Shown piece by piece: positions 1 through 8,154 of a stretch of DNA of 33,361 nucleotides. The position numbers and the translations under genes were made by a program. Position 1 is the stretch's first letter. Each line of letters begins with the position of its first letter. Source of the stretch: an uncultured Pelagibacteraceae bacterium (GTDB taxonomy: Bacteria; Pseudomonadota; Alphaproteobacteria; Pelagibacterales; Pelagibacteraceae); the NCBI GenBank assembly GCA_902594825.1, contig CACJNO010000008.1:1-33361 (forward strand). Direction: 5' to 3'. The notes beneath the pieces were generated by a model, which ran no database searches, had not been told where the DNA came from, and was given only the letters and a program-made list of their open reading frames with translations.

Positions 1-234
1 CTTTTTTGAGTTAATCTTTAATATATTTTCTTTTGTTTTTTCACTAATCTTTCTAACACCTTTCTGAAACTTTTTTTCAATGATATTATTTAACTTTAAT
101 AAATCTTGATATTTCTCCATAGAATTTTCTAGATCTTTTTGATTTTCTAAATCTTCTATCATTTTATTTGCTTCATCAGTTAATTCCTCAAGAGATAAAG
201 AATTATAATTATTTGGTAAATTTTTATCTTTCAT
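1..234 (-). CDS. xseB: Exodeoxyribonuclease VII small subunit, partial at the window edge
   Basis: The small subunit assembles with XseA into exonuclease VII, which degrades single-stranded DNA to oligonucleotides. Seventy-eight codons are open from the ATG at 232-234 to the window edge without a stop. The N-terminal part carries the family pattern SLSLEELTDEANKMIEDLE, followed by a second helical stretch with LENSMEKYQDLLKLNNIIE, which matches the two-helix coiled-coil fold of XseB. Family members are about 80 residues, so only a few residues are probably missing. It is divergent from tsaC with only 20 bp between the start codons. The call rests on a short, weakly conserved family, so it is good but not certain. 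Confidence 0.8.
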   Translation of the reverse strand, partial: MKDKNLPNNYNSLSLEELTDEANKMIEDLENQKDLENSMEKYQDLLKLNNIIEKKFQKGVRKISEKTKENILKINSKK

Positions 235-254
235 ATAATACTCTCAAATAATAC

Positions 255-1187
255 ATGAAAATTAATCTTGCAAATATTAAAAAAGCAAAAAATCTCTTAA
301 ATAAAAGTGAGTGTGTAGCTATACCAACAGAAACTGTTTATGGATTGGCTGGAAATGCTTATTCTGATCAAGCATGTAGAAAAATATTTAGATTAAAAAA
401 ACGACCAAAAAATAATCCTCTGATAGTTCATTACTATGATTTGAAAAAAGTTAAGAAAGATTGCATTTTGAATGATAATTTTTTCAAACTATATAAAAAA
501 TTATCTCCTGGACCTATTACGTTTATTCTAAAATTAAAAAAAGATTCAAAGATTTCAAAAATTGTAACAAATAAAAAAAATACAATTGCAATAAGATTTC
601 CAAAACATCCTGTTACAAGAAGTTTGTTAAAAAAACTTAAGTTTCCTATTGCAGCACCTAGCGCAAATATTTCTTCAAGAGTTAGTGCTGTGACTTCTAA
701 TGATGTTAAAGATGACTTTGGAAAGAGAATTAAATATATACTTGAAGGTGGAAGATCAAATATTGGTGTTGAGTCCACAATTATTGATCTAATAAAAAAA
801 CCAAAAATTTTAAGATTGGGTGGTTTAGATGTAAAAACTATTCAAAAAATATTAAGAAAAAGAATTTCACTAAATGTTAATACGTCTAAAATTTCTGCAC
901 CTGGTCAATTTAAAATTCATTATTCACCTGGTATACCAATAAGATTAAATGTAAAAAAAATTAAAAAAGATGAAGCTTATTTAATGATTAAAAAAAAAAA
1001 AATAAATAAACAAAATTACTATTTTTTATCAAAAAATGGTGATTTAAGAGAATCTGCAAAAAATTTATACAGTACTTTGAGAAAGATTAAAAAAAATAGA
1101 TACAAATCTATAGCAGTAAGTAAAATTCCAAATAAAGGATTGGGTAGGACTATTAATGACAGGTTATTAAGGGCATCAAAATTTTAA
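255..1187 (+). CDS. tsaC: L-threonylcarbamoyladenylate synthase (TsaC/Sua5 family)
   Basis: The enzyme makes threonylcarbamoyl-AMP from threonine, bicarbonate and ATP, the first step of t6A37 synthesis on tRNAs reading ANN codons. The YrdC fold occupies about residues 10-200, with the signatures CVAIPTETVYGLAG near residue 20, KRPKNNPL near 49, APSAN near 134 and GVESTIID near 170. The remaining ~110 residues, beginning around APGQFKIHYSP, form the extra C-terminal domain of Sua5-type proteins, so this is the long Sua5 form, not the short TsaC form. The ATG at 255 places the conserved N-terminus normally. Its stop overlaps the start of the following ABC ATPase (TAATG at 1185-1189), which suggests translational coupling. 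Confidence 0.93.
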   Translation: MKINLANIKKAKNLLNKSECVAIPTETVYGLAGNAYSDQACRKIFRLKKRPKNNPLIVHYYDLKKVKKDCILNDNFFKLYKKLSPGPITFILKLKKDSKISKIVTNKKNTIAIRFPKHPVTRSLLKKLKFPIAAPSANISSRVSAVTSNDVKDDFGKRIKYILEGGRSNIGVESTIIDLIKKPKILRLGGLDVKTIQKILRKRISLNVNTSKISAPGQFKIHYSPGIPIRLNVKKIKKDEAYLMIKKKKINKQNYYFLSKNGDLRESAKNLYSTLRKIKKNRYKSIAVSKIPNKGLGRTINDRLLRASKF

Positions 1188-1915
1188 TGGTAAATCCTCT
1201 TGAAATAATAAATTTATCAAAAACTTATAATGCAAAAGAAGCTGTTAAAAATATTTCTTTTAAATTAGGTCAAAATGAAATTATTGGAATTCTTGGTCCT
1301 AATGGTTGTGGTAAAACCACAACTATAGGAATGATTCTAGGTTTACTTAAACCTACAACAGGGAAAGTATTAATAAACGGTATAGAAATTGAAAATCATA
1401 GAGTTGATCTATTAAATGAGCTAAATTTTATCTCTCCCTATATAGAACTGCCAAAAAAATTAACTGTAAAACAAAATCTTGAAGTTTATGGAAGGCTTTA
1501 TGATGTAAAAAAACTGAAAATAAAAATTGATTATCTTTGCGAAAAATTAAGACTCCATGAATTTATTAATAAAATTACAGGAGAACTTTCTTCAGGTCAA
1601 AAAAATAGAGTTAGTTTAGCTAAATCAATTATTAATGATCCTACAGTTTTACTTTTGGATGAACCAACAGCTTCTCTTGATCCTGAGACAGGAGATTTTG
1701 TGAGAAGTTTTTTAGAGGAATATCAAAGAGAGAAAAAGACATCTATTCTTCTTGCATCACATAATATGTCAGAAGTTGAGAGATTATGCTCATCAGTGCT
1801 TATGATGAATAAAGGAACTATTATTGATCAAGGAACTCCTAGTGAACTAATTAATAAACATGGAAGAAAAAATATGGAAGAAGTGTTTTTAAAACTTACA
1901 AGAGAGACAGTATGA
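1187..1915 (+). CDS. ABC transporter ATP-binding protein (ABC-2 exporter type)
   Basis: This is the nucleotide-binding subunit of an ABC exporter. Visible motifs are Walker A GPNGCGKT (residues 37-44), signature LSSGQ (134-138), Walker B VLLLDEP (154-160) and the H-loop in ASHNMSE (near 191). The C-terminal EVFLKLTRE tail is typical of the DrrA/NatA-like ABC-2 ATPases. Length (242 aa) is normal. It overlaps the upstream tsaC stop by one base and the downstream permease start by four (ATGA), so the ATPase and permease are surely co-translated. The substrate cannot be told from sequence; candidates for this subfamily include polysaccharides, lipids or small toxic molecules. Confidence 0.93.
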   Translation: MVNPLEIINLSKTYNAKEAVKNISFKLGQNEIIGILGPNGCGKTTTIGMILGLLKPTTGKVLINGIEIENHRVDLLNELNFISPYIELPKKLTVKQNLEVYGRLYDVKKLKIKIDYLCEKLRLHEFINKITGELSSGQKNRVSLAKSIINDPTVLLLDEPTASLDPETGDFVRSFLEEYQREKKTSILLASHNMSEVERLCSSVLMMNKGTIIDQGTPSELINKHGRKNMEEVFLKLTRETV

Positions 1916-2703
1916 ATTTAAATAAAATGTACGGTCTTTTTCTTAGACATTTTTATCTTATCAAAAGTTCTTTACCAAGAGTTTTGGATTTAATTTATTG
2001 GCCAACAATACAAATAATTCTTTGGGGATTTATTTCTAAATTTTTTTCAATTTATAGTAGCTACTATAGCAATACATTAGGTGTAATTCTTACATGTGCT
2101 ATTCTTTATGATATTCTTTTTAGATCTAGTATTAGCTTTAATATGCTTTTTTTAGAGGAAATCTGGAGTCGAAATTTCACAAATTTATTCATAGCTCCTT
2201 TAAAATTAAAAGAAATTATTACATCATTAATTTTCACTGCTTTAATTAGAACATTGATAGGACTAGTTCCTGCTATTATCTTAACCTCTCCTTTGTTTGG
2301 TGTTTCAATTTTAAAATTAGGCTTTCCATTGCTTATATTATTTTTAAGTTTGTATATTTTTGGAATAACATTAGGTTTATTTGTCAGCTCTGGACTTATT
2401 AGATTTGGACCCTCTTTCGAAAATATTGCTTGGTCATCTCTATTTTTACTTGCTCCTTTAGGATGTATATATTATCCAATAGAAATTCTCCCTCATTTTT
2501 TCCAGATAATTGCAAAAGGTTTACCATTAGTTTACATTTTTGATGAGACAAGAAATATTCTTCTAAATAGTTCAGTAAATTATGAAAATATAAAACAAGC
2601 TTATTTGTTAAACCTAATTTATCTAGTTTTTGGAATAGGATTATTTTATTTGTCCTTTTTAAAGGCAAGGATAAAAGGAACATTAATAAATATGGGTGAA
2701 TAA
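1912..2703 (+). CDS. ABC-2 type transporter permease
   Basis: This is the membrane partner of the preceding ATPase. The 263-aa protein has about six hydrophobic segments (near residues 28-45, 55-75, 105-130, 140-165, 175-200 and 232-250), the usual ABC2_membrane topology. The LFIAPLKLKEI stretch between the second and third segments resembles the conserved loop of this family. There is no periplasmic domain or extra ATPase. The transport substrate is unknown. The stop codon lies one base from the 3' CCA of an antisense tRNA-Arg. Confidence 0.88.
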   Translation: MNLNKMYGLFLRHFYLIKSSLPRVLDLIYWPTIQIILWGFISKFFSIYSSYYSNTLGVILTCAILYDILFRSSISFNMLFLEEIWSRNFTNLFIAPLKLKEIITSLIFTALIRTLIGLVPAIILTSPLFGVSILKLGFPLLILFLSLYIFGITLGLFVSSGLIRFGPSFENIAWSSLFLLAPLGCIYYPIEILPHFFQIIAKGLPLVYIFDETRNILLNSSVNYENIKQAYLLNLIYLVFGIGLFYLSFLKARIKGTLINMGE

Positions 2704-2704
2704 T

Positions 2705-2781
2705 TGGTGCGCCTGCTAGGAGTCGAACCCAGAACCTCCTGATCCGAAGTCAGGCGCTCTATCCAGTTGAGCTACAAGCGC
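2705..2781 (-). tRNA. tRNA-Arg, anticodon TCG
   Basis: A complete 77-nt cloverleaf folds on the minus strand. It has a 7-bp acceptor (GCGCTTG/CAGGCGC, one G-U pair), a D arm with TGGATA, anticodon stem CCTGA/TCAGG with loop CTTCGGA (anticodon TCG), T arm CTGGG-TTCGACT-CCTAG, discriminator A and an encoded CCA (2705-2707). A20 in the D loop is the known arginine identity element. It reads CGA and possibly other CGN codons. It lies antisense between two plus-strand genes with 1 bp on one side and at most 23 bp on the other. Confidence 0.97.
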
Positions 2782-2804
2782 ATATGATATTAATATATCA
2801 TTTT

Positions 2805-3785
2805 ATGGAAAAAAAAATAAATTTGATTGTAAAAAAAAGTATCAAAAATGTTCGTGTTGACGTTTTTATCAGTGACAATGAGAAAGATATAAGCAGAAGT
2901 AGAGTTAAAAATTTAATTCTAGATAAAAAACTAAAAATTAATAATACAACTATAATTGATCCAGCTAAAAAAATTTCTGGTGGTGATAGTGTAGTTTTAG
3001 TTATACCTGAGCCCAAAAAAGCTTCTTTAAAACCCTATAAATTTAAATTAGACATTATTTTTGAAGATAATGATTTAATTGTTTTAAACAAACCTGCGGG
3101 TATCGTTATGCACCCTGGTGCAGGAAATTATGATAATACTATTGTAAATGCATTGATAAATTATGATAAAAACTCTCTATCAAATATAGGTGATGAACTC
3201 AGACCAGGAATAGTTCATAGAATTGATAAAAACACATCAGGTCTAATTGTAATTGCAAAAAATAATCAAGCCCATGAACATCTTTCTAATCAATTTAAAA
3301 AACATACTATAACAAGAGTATATCAATTACTAATATGGGGAAAAATTAGACCTTCAAAAGGAAAGGTTGAAACATTTATTACTAGAAGTTCAAAGAACAG
3401 ACAATTGATGGAAGTAAGTCAAACTAAAGGAAAAAAAGCTATTACCAATTATAATACAATTGAAATTTTTGATAACAAAGATGTTCCAACCTTAAGTTTA
3501 TTAGAGTGTAAGTTAAAAACTGGAAGAACACATCAAATAAGAGTACATATGAATTATTTGGGAAATAGTATCGTTGGTGACGATAAATATAAAAAAAAAT
3601 TTAAAAAAATAAAAAATATAGATCAATCACTAGAAAAAAAACTTATGAACCTAAATAGGCAATTTCTTCATGCAAAAACTATTGGTTTTATTCATCCAAA
3701 AAAAAATAAGGAAATGTTTTTTAACTCAATTTTGCCGCAAGAACTTGAAATAATTTTACAAATGCTAAGAAATACGTACAAATAA
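2805..3785 (+). CDS. rluD: RluA/RluD-family 23S rRNA pseudouridine synthase
   Basis: The enzyme isomerises uridines to pseudouridine in large-subunit rRNA. Counting from the upstream ATG at 2784, an S4 RNA-binding domain covers about residues 17-75, and the catalytic domain carries HRIDKNTSGL with the catalytic Asp at 148, KPAGIVMHPG, and the C-terminal GRTHQIRVHM and GDDKY motifs. I prefer the ATG at 2805 (326 aa). The ATG at 2784 sits two bases from the tRNA-Arg gene end and adds only seven unconserved residues (MILIYHF). The architecture with S4 domain fits RluD (sites 1911/1915/1917) or RluC-like enzymes; the exact target is inference. Confidence 0.88.
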   Translation: MEKKINLIVKKSIKNVRVDVFISDNEKDISRSRVKNLILDKKLKINNTTIIDPAKKISGGDSVVLVIPEPKKASLKPYKFKLDIIFEDNDLIVLNKPAGIVMHPGAGNYDNTIVNALINYDKNSLSNIGDELRPGIVHRIDKNTSGLIVIAKNNQAHEHLSNQFKKHTITRVYQLLIWGKIRPSKGKVETFITRSSKNRQLMEVSQTKGKKAITNYNTIEIFDNKDVPTLSLLECKLKTGRTHQIRVHMNYLGNSIVGDDKYKKKFKKIKNIDQSLEKKLMNLNRQFLHAKTIGFIHPKKNKEMFFNSILPQELEIILQMLRNTYK

Positions 3786-3789
3786 AACA

Positions 3790-3817
3790 TTGAAAAATAG
3801 AATAAATTAATTAGATA
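3790..3817 (+). promoter_or_regulatory. Candidate promoter for rpoH
   Basis: TTGAAA (3790-3795) and TAGATA (3812-3817) are separated by 16 bp, just upstream of the rpoH ATG at 3826. The predicted start of transcription would fall at about 3823-3826, giving a very short or absent leader and no Shine-Dalgarno site. In such AT-rich DNA chance matches are common, so this is only a candidate. Confidence 0.3.
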
Positions 3818-3825
3818 AGCTGTTT

Positions 3826-4719
3826 ATGAATACAACTTTAAACAATAATCTTCCAATATTAAATAATGAAGGTGGATTATCTGCATATCTAGACCAAATA
3901 AAAAAGTTTCCAATGTTGGATGCTGAGGAAGAATATATGTTAGCAAAAAATTGGAAAACAACTGGTAATATTAAATCTGCAGAAAAACTAGTAACAAGTC
4001 ACTTGAGGTTAGTTGCTAAAATTGCAATGGGTTATAAGGGTTATGGTTTGCCAGTAAACGAAATGATTTCTGAGGGTAATATTGGTTTAATGCAAGCGGT
4101 AAAAAAATTTGAGCCTGAAAAAGGATTCAGACTAGCAACATATGCGATGTGGTGGATTAAAGCATCAATACAAGAATACATTTTAAAATCATGGAGTTTG
4201 GTAAAAATTGGAACAACAGCAGCACAAAAAAAATTATTTTTTAATTTAAAAAAACTAAAAAATCAAATAGCACCACAAGCTGAGGGAGACCTAAGAGAAG
4301 AACACGTCGATGCAATTGCTAATAAATTAGATGTAAGCAAAGAAGAAGTTGTATCAATGAATCGTAGATTGTCAGGAAAAGAATTTTCACTCAATGCACA
4401 GATTGGTGAAGATGGAGACGAATGGCAAGATTGGTTGGTAGATAAAGAATTAGATCATGATCTCAAGTTTGCTCATCAGGAAGAAATGGAGCAAAGAAAA
4501 GATTTATTAAAAAACTCAATACAAGTATTAAATTCTAGAGAAAAAGAAATTTTATATTCTAGAAGATTAAATGATAATCCTTCCACATTAGAAGAATTAA
4601 GTAAAAAATATAAGATTAGTAGAGAAAGAGTAAGACAAATTGAAAATAAAGCTTTTGAAAAACTCCAAAAACAAATGTTACTTTTAGCTAAATCTAAAAA
4701 TTTACTACCAGTTAATTAA
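3826..4719 (+). CDS. rpoH: RNA polymerase sigma-32 (heat-shock) factor
   Basis: RpoH directs RNA polymerase to heat-shock and related promoters. Sigma region 2 is clear (residues 60-125: [50 protein letters not shown]). The RpoH-box hallmark QKKLFFNL follows at 134-141, and region 4 contains the helix-turn-helix [19 protein letters not shown] near the C-terminus. At 297 aa it has normal length and lacks the large region 1.1 of RpoD. It has its own small gap upstream with a candidate promoter. Its last codons overlap, tail to tail, the stop of purA. Confidence 0.96.
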   Translation: MNTTLNNNLPILNNEGGLSAYLDQIKKFPMLDAEEEYMLAKNWKTTGNIKSAEKLVTSHLRLVAKIAMGYKGYGLPVNEMISEGNIGLMQAVKKFEPEKGFRLATYAMWWIKASIQEYILKSWSLVKIGTTAAQKKLFFNLKKLKNQIAPQAEGDLREEHVDAIANKLDVSKEEVVSMNRRLSGKEFSLNAQIGEDGDEWQDWLVDKELDHDLKFAHQEEMEQRKDLLKNSIQVLNSREKEILYSRRLNDNPSTLEELSKKYKISRERVRQIENKAFEKLQKQMLLLAKSKNLLPVN

Positions 4720-6008
4720 ATTTCAAAAGGATTTTCAATCAGTATTGTATCATCTCTCTCAGGACTTGTTGAAATACTTGATACTTTTGTTTCTATAAAA
4801 TCTTCAAGAGCAAAAATATAATTTTTTGCATTATCCGGAAGATCCTCCATATTTTTTACTCCTTTTGTGGATGTTTTCCATCCAGGGAAAGTTTTATAAA
4901 TGGGCTTTATTTTTATTTGATCTTCTACTGAAGCAGGTAGATAATTAACCTTTTTTCCATCTAGATCATATTGAACACACATCTTAATTTCATCTAATTC
5001 ATCTAAAACATCAAGTTTTGTTAAAGCGATACCGTCTATACCTGAAATTTTAATAGTTTGTCTTACTAAGACTCCATCAAACCATCCACATCTTCTTTTT
5101 CTGCTTGTAACAGTCCCAAATTCTTTACCTCTTGCTCCCAATAATTCTCCAATATTATCTTTTAGCTCAGTTGGAAAAGGACCTTCTCCTACTCTGGTTG
5201 TGTAAGCTTTTGTTATTCCTAATACATAATTGATTGAATTTGGTCCACAACCAGTTCCAGTCGCGGCATTAGATGCAACGGTGTTTGATGATGTAACAAA
5301 TGGATATGTCCCATGATCAACATCCAATAAAATTCCTTGAGCACCTTCAAATAATATTTTTTTTTTTTGTCTTTTAAATTCATTAATTCTGAACCAAACT
5401 GGTTGTGAAAATTTTAAAATTTCTGGAGCAATTTTTAATAAATCCTTTTTTAATAAATCTTTTTTAAAAATTTTTTTTCCTAATCCTTTTCTAATTGCAT
5501 TATGGTGTAACAAAACTGTTTCTAATCTCTGATCTAAATTTTTTTCAGATCTTAAATCCATTACTCTTATAGACCTTCTCCCGATTTTATCCTCATAAGC
5601 TGGGCCTATGCCCCTTCTAGTTGTTCCTATTTTTTTTGTTCCAGCGGCATCTTCTCTTATCTCATCCATTTCTCTATGAAAAGGAAGTATTAAATTTGCA
5701 GATTCTGAAATTAATAAATTATCAGTGTCTACTTTTATACCTTTTGATTTAATTTCTTCTATCTCATCAAGTAAAGCCCAAGGGTCAATTACTACTCCAT
5801 TTCCAATCACAGAAATCTTATTTTTTCTAACTATTCCAGAGGGAAGTAATCGAAGCTTATAGGTAATTCCATCAATAACTAAGGTGTGACCGGCGTTATG
5901 ACCTCCTTGAAATCTGATAACAATATCTGCTTGTTCAGAAAGCCAATCTACAATTTTTCCTTTTCCCTCATCTCCCCATTGTGAGCCAACAACTACAATA
6001 TTTTTCAT
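4716..6008 (-). CDS. purA: Adenylosuccinate synthetase
   Basis: PurA joins IMP and aspartate with GTP hydrolysis, the first committed step to AMP. The GTP-binding GDEGKGK is at residues 12-18 with the catalytic Asp13, and His41 lies in GGHNAGHT. Further family motifs are [36 protein letters not shown] (core only) and TKLDVLDEL. At 430 aa it is full length. It is the last gene of the minus-strand block and starts immediately after thiD (the thiD stop and purA start share a base). Its TAA overlaps the rpoH TAA by four bases. Confidence 0.98.
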   Translation of the reverse strand: MKNIVVVGSQWGDEGKGKIVDWLSEQADIVIRFQGGHNAGHTLVIDGITYKLRLLPSGIVRKNKISVIGNGVVIDPWALLDEIEEIKSKGIKVDTDNLLISESANLILPFHREMDEIREDAAGTKKIGTTRRGIGPAYEDKIGRRSIRVMDLRSEKNLDQRLETVLLHHNAIRKGLGKKIFKKDLLKKDLLKIAPEILKFSQPVWFRINEFKRQKKKILFEGAQGILLDVDHGTYPFVTSSNTVASNAATGTGCGPNSINYVLGITKAYTTRVGEGPFPTELKDNIGELLGARGKEFGTVTSRKRRCGWFDGVLVRQTIKISGIDGIALTKLDVLDELDEIKMCVQYDLDGKKVNYLPASVEDQIKIKPIYKTFPGWKTSTKGVKNMEDLPDNAKNYIFALEDFIETKVSSISTSPERDDTILIENPFEI

Positions 6009-6820
6009 TACTTAAATCTTTTGTTTATACTTATTGAATTTAAATGATTTATTGGACCATGACCTTTTCCATAGTTTGGATTATTTAATATAGCTAAATT
6101 TACATATTTAATTCCTAACTCACAAGCTTTCTTAAGACTTTTTCCACATGAAAAAAAAGTTGTAATTGCACTTGATAATGTACATCCAGTGCCATGAGTA
6201 TTCCGAGTTTTATATCTAGGGCTGGTAAAAATTTTAAAATCTAATTTATTTAAAAATATATCATAAACTTTTTTTGTATTTAAGTGCCCGCCTTTAATCA
6301 ATACATTTTTAGCTCCTAAATTTATTAATTGATTTGCAGCTAATATCATATCTTTTTTGTTGTTAATATTAATACCCGTCAAAATTTCTGCTTCAGGAAC
6401 ATTGGGTGTAATTAAACTTACTTGAGAAATAAGACTTCTTTTTAATATATCTAAAGCCTCATCATTAATTAATTTGGCACCACCTTTTGCCACCATTACT
6501 GGATCTAAAACTATCTTTTTAATTTTAACCAATCTTAGAGACTCTAAAACTTTCTTTATTACTAATCTTGAATGTAACATTCCAATTTTTATAGCATCTG
6601 GTTTAATATCTTTAGCTGAATAAATTATTTGATTTTTAATTTGATTTGGTGGAATAGGAATTATTGATTTTACCCCGAAAGTATTTTGAATAGTTACAGC
6701 TGTTACAGCAGTTAAAGCATAAGAACCTAAACTTGAGACTGTTTTGATGTCTGCTTGAACTCCTGCACCTCCTGATGAGTCTGAGCCAGCAATTATTAAT
6801 ATTTTAGATTTTATTTTCAA
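6008..6820 (-). CDS. thiD: Hydroxymethylpyrimidine/phosphomethylpyrimidine kinase
   Basis: ThiD phosphorylates HMP and HMP-phosphate to make the pyrimidine half of thiamine. It is a ribokinase-fold protein with the N-terminal [15 protein letters not shown] loop, [21 protein letters not shown] and the anion-hole motif [12 protein letters not shown]. No ATG is available: the longest frame begins with TTG at 6844 inside glmM. A second in-frame TTG at 6818-6820, one base after the glmM stop, gives [14 protein letters not shown], which matches the usual N-terminus. I chose that start (270 aa instead of 278). It is followed directly by purA. Confidence 0.92.
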   Translation of the reverse strand: MKIKSKILIIAGSDSSGGAGVQADIKTVSSLGSYALTAVTAVTIQNTFGVKSIIPIPPNQIKNQIIYSAKDIKPDAIKIGMLHSRLVIKKVLESLRLVKIKKIVLDPVMVAKGGAKLINDEALDILKRSLISQVSLITPNVPEAEILTGININNKKDMILAANQLINLGAKNVLIKGGHLNTKKVYDIFLNKLDFKIFTSPRYKTRNTHGTGCTLSSAITTFFSCGKSLKKACELGIKYVNLAILNNPNYGKGHGPINHLNSISINKRFK

Positions 6821-6821
6821 T

Positions 6822-8153
6822 TTAGTTAATAGATCTTTTAACAATATTTATGCACTTTTTTAACAATTTAATATTGTTAGACTCTCCCATAATTCTAATC
6901 TTTGGTTCTGTTCCTGATTTTCTTATTAACATTCTGCCCTGATGCCTTATTAATTTTTCAACTTTCTTAATTGAAGTTCTACATTTTTTTGAATTAATTA
7001 TAGATTTATCTTTTACTTTTATATTTTCTAGAATCTGTGGGGTTGCACTAAATGTATTAAATAATTCACTTGCTTTTTTACCTTTTCTCATAGAAAATAA
7101 AATCTCCAAAGCCACTAATAAACCATCTCCAGTTGTGGCAAACTTGCCAAGTATAATGTGTCCAGATTGTTCACCACCTAAGTTAAAATTATTTTTTTGC
7201 ATTTTTTCTTTTACATATCTGTCTCCTACATCAGCTCTTAAAAATTTTATTTTCTTTTTAGCAAAATAATTTTGTAATCCATAATTTGACATCAAAGTAC
7301 CTACAACACCTCCTTTCAAAATTTTTTTTCTCTTCCATCTTTCTGCTAACATTGCAATAATTTGATCTCCGTCTACAATGTTACCTTTTTCATCAGATAT
7401 AATGATCCTATCTGCATCACCATCTAAAGAAATACCTAAATGAGCTTTATGTTTTTTAACTAGAAATTTAATCTTTTTTGGAAAAGTCGAGCCACAATTA
7501 TCGTTGATATTAAAACCGTTAGGAGAAGTTCCATATTCATAAACTTTTGCTCCTAGACCTCTCAAAAGTTTTGGTCCAGATTTATAACCTGCTCCGTTTG
7601 CACAATCTATTGCTATTTTCATTCCTTTAAGACTAAAATTTTTAGGAAAATTATTCTTTAGAATCTTTATATATCTATCATTTGCATCTTCTAATCTTTT
7701 TACTCTTCCTAAAATTTTCGGTTCTGAAAGATTTTTAATAATTTTGGAATCAATTAATTTTTCTATTTTTTCTTCAATTTTATCAGATAATTTTAAACCA
7801 TCCGGACCAAATAATTTTAAACCATTGTCGTAAAATGGATTATGAGATGCCGTAATCATTATTCCCATATTTGATTTCATTTTTCTTGTTAACATTGCGA
7901 GACCATTTGTGGGTAAAGGTCCAAGTGTATATACATGCATCCCAGCAGAGGTTAGTCCAGATACTAAAGCAGGCTCTAAGGTATATCCAGACAATCTGGT
8001 ATCTTTTGCAATTATTGCAGTTTGTTTAACCTTTTTTTGGTTTTTAAAATATTTGCCTGCAGCCAAACCAAATTTAAAAAACATTTGACCATTTATTTTA
8101 TCTTGATTGACTTTTCCTCTTATTCCATCGGTACCAAAATATTTTTTTAACAT
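6822..8153 (-). CDS. glmM: Phosphoglucosamine mutase
   Basis: GlmM converts glucosamine-6-phosphate to glucosamine-1-phosphate for UDP-GlcNAc, peptidoglycan and LPS. The N-terminus has YFGTDGIRG, the phosphoserine loop MITASHNP places the active serine at residue 103, the metal site is DGDADR, and the C-terminal phosphate loop reads RKSGTEPKIRIM. At 443 aa it is normal. It follows folP by one base; in many Proteobacteria glmM also sits near folP and ftsH, so this is conserved synteny. Confidence 0.97.
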   Translation of the reverse strand: MLKKYFGTDGIRGKVNQDKINGQMFFKFGLAAGKYFKNQKKVKQTAIIAKDTRLSGYTLEPALVSGLTSAGMHVYTLGPLPTNGLAMLTRKMKSNMGIMITASHNPFYDNGLKLFGPDGLKLSDKIEEKIEKLIDSKIIKNLSEPKILGRVKRLEDANDRYIKILKNNFPKNFSLKGMKIAIDCANGAGYKSGPKLLRGLGAKVYEYGTSPNGFNINDNCGSTFPKKIKFLVKKHKAHLGISLDGDADRIIISDEKGNIVDGDQIIAMLAERWKRKKILKGGVVGTLMSNYGLQNYFAKKKIKFLRADVGDRYVKEKMQKNNFNLGGEQSGHIILGKFATTGDGLLVALEILFSMRKGKKASELFNTFSATPQILENIKVKDKSIINSKKCRTSIKKVEKLIRHQGRMLIRKSGTEPKIRIMGESNNIKLLKKCINIVKRSIN

Positions 8154-8154
8154 T

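Noticed and set aside
434-778. 114-codon minus frame inside tsaC
   Set aside because: Shadow of the well-conserved YrdC domain.
2785-2799. Small TGATAT/ATATCA hairpin between tRNA-Arg and rluD
   Set aside because: A six-bp all-AT stem is expected by chance in this composition.
2784-2804. Upstream ATG for the pseudouridine synthase
   Set aside because: It is two bases from the tRNA gene and adds seven unconserved residues.
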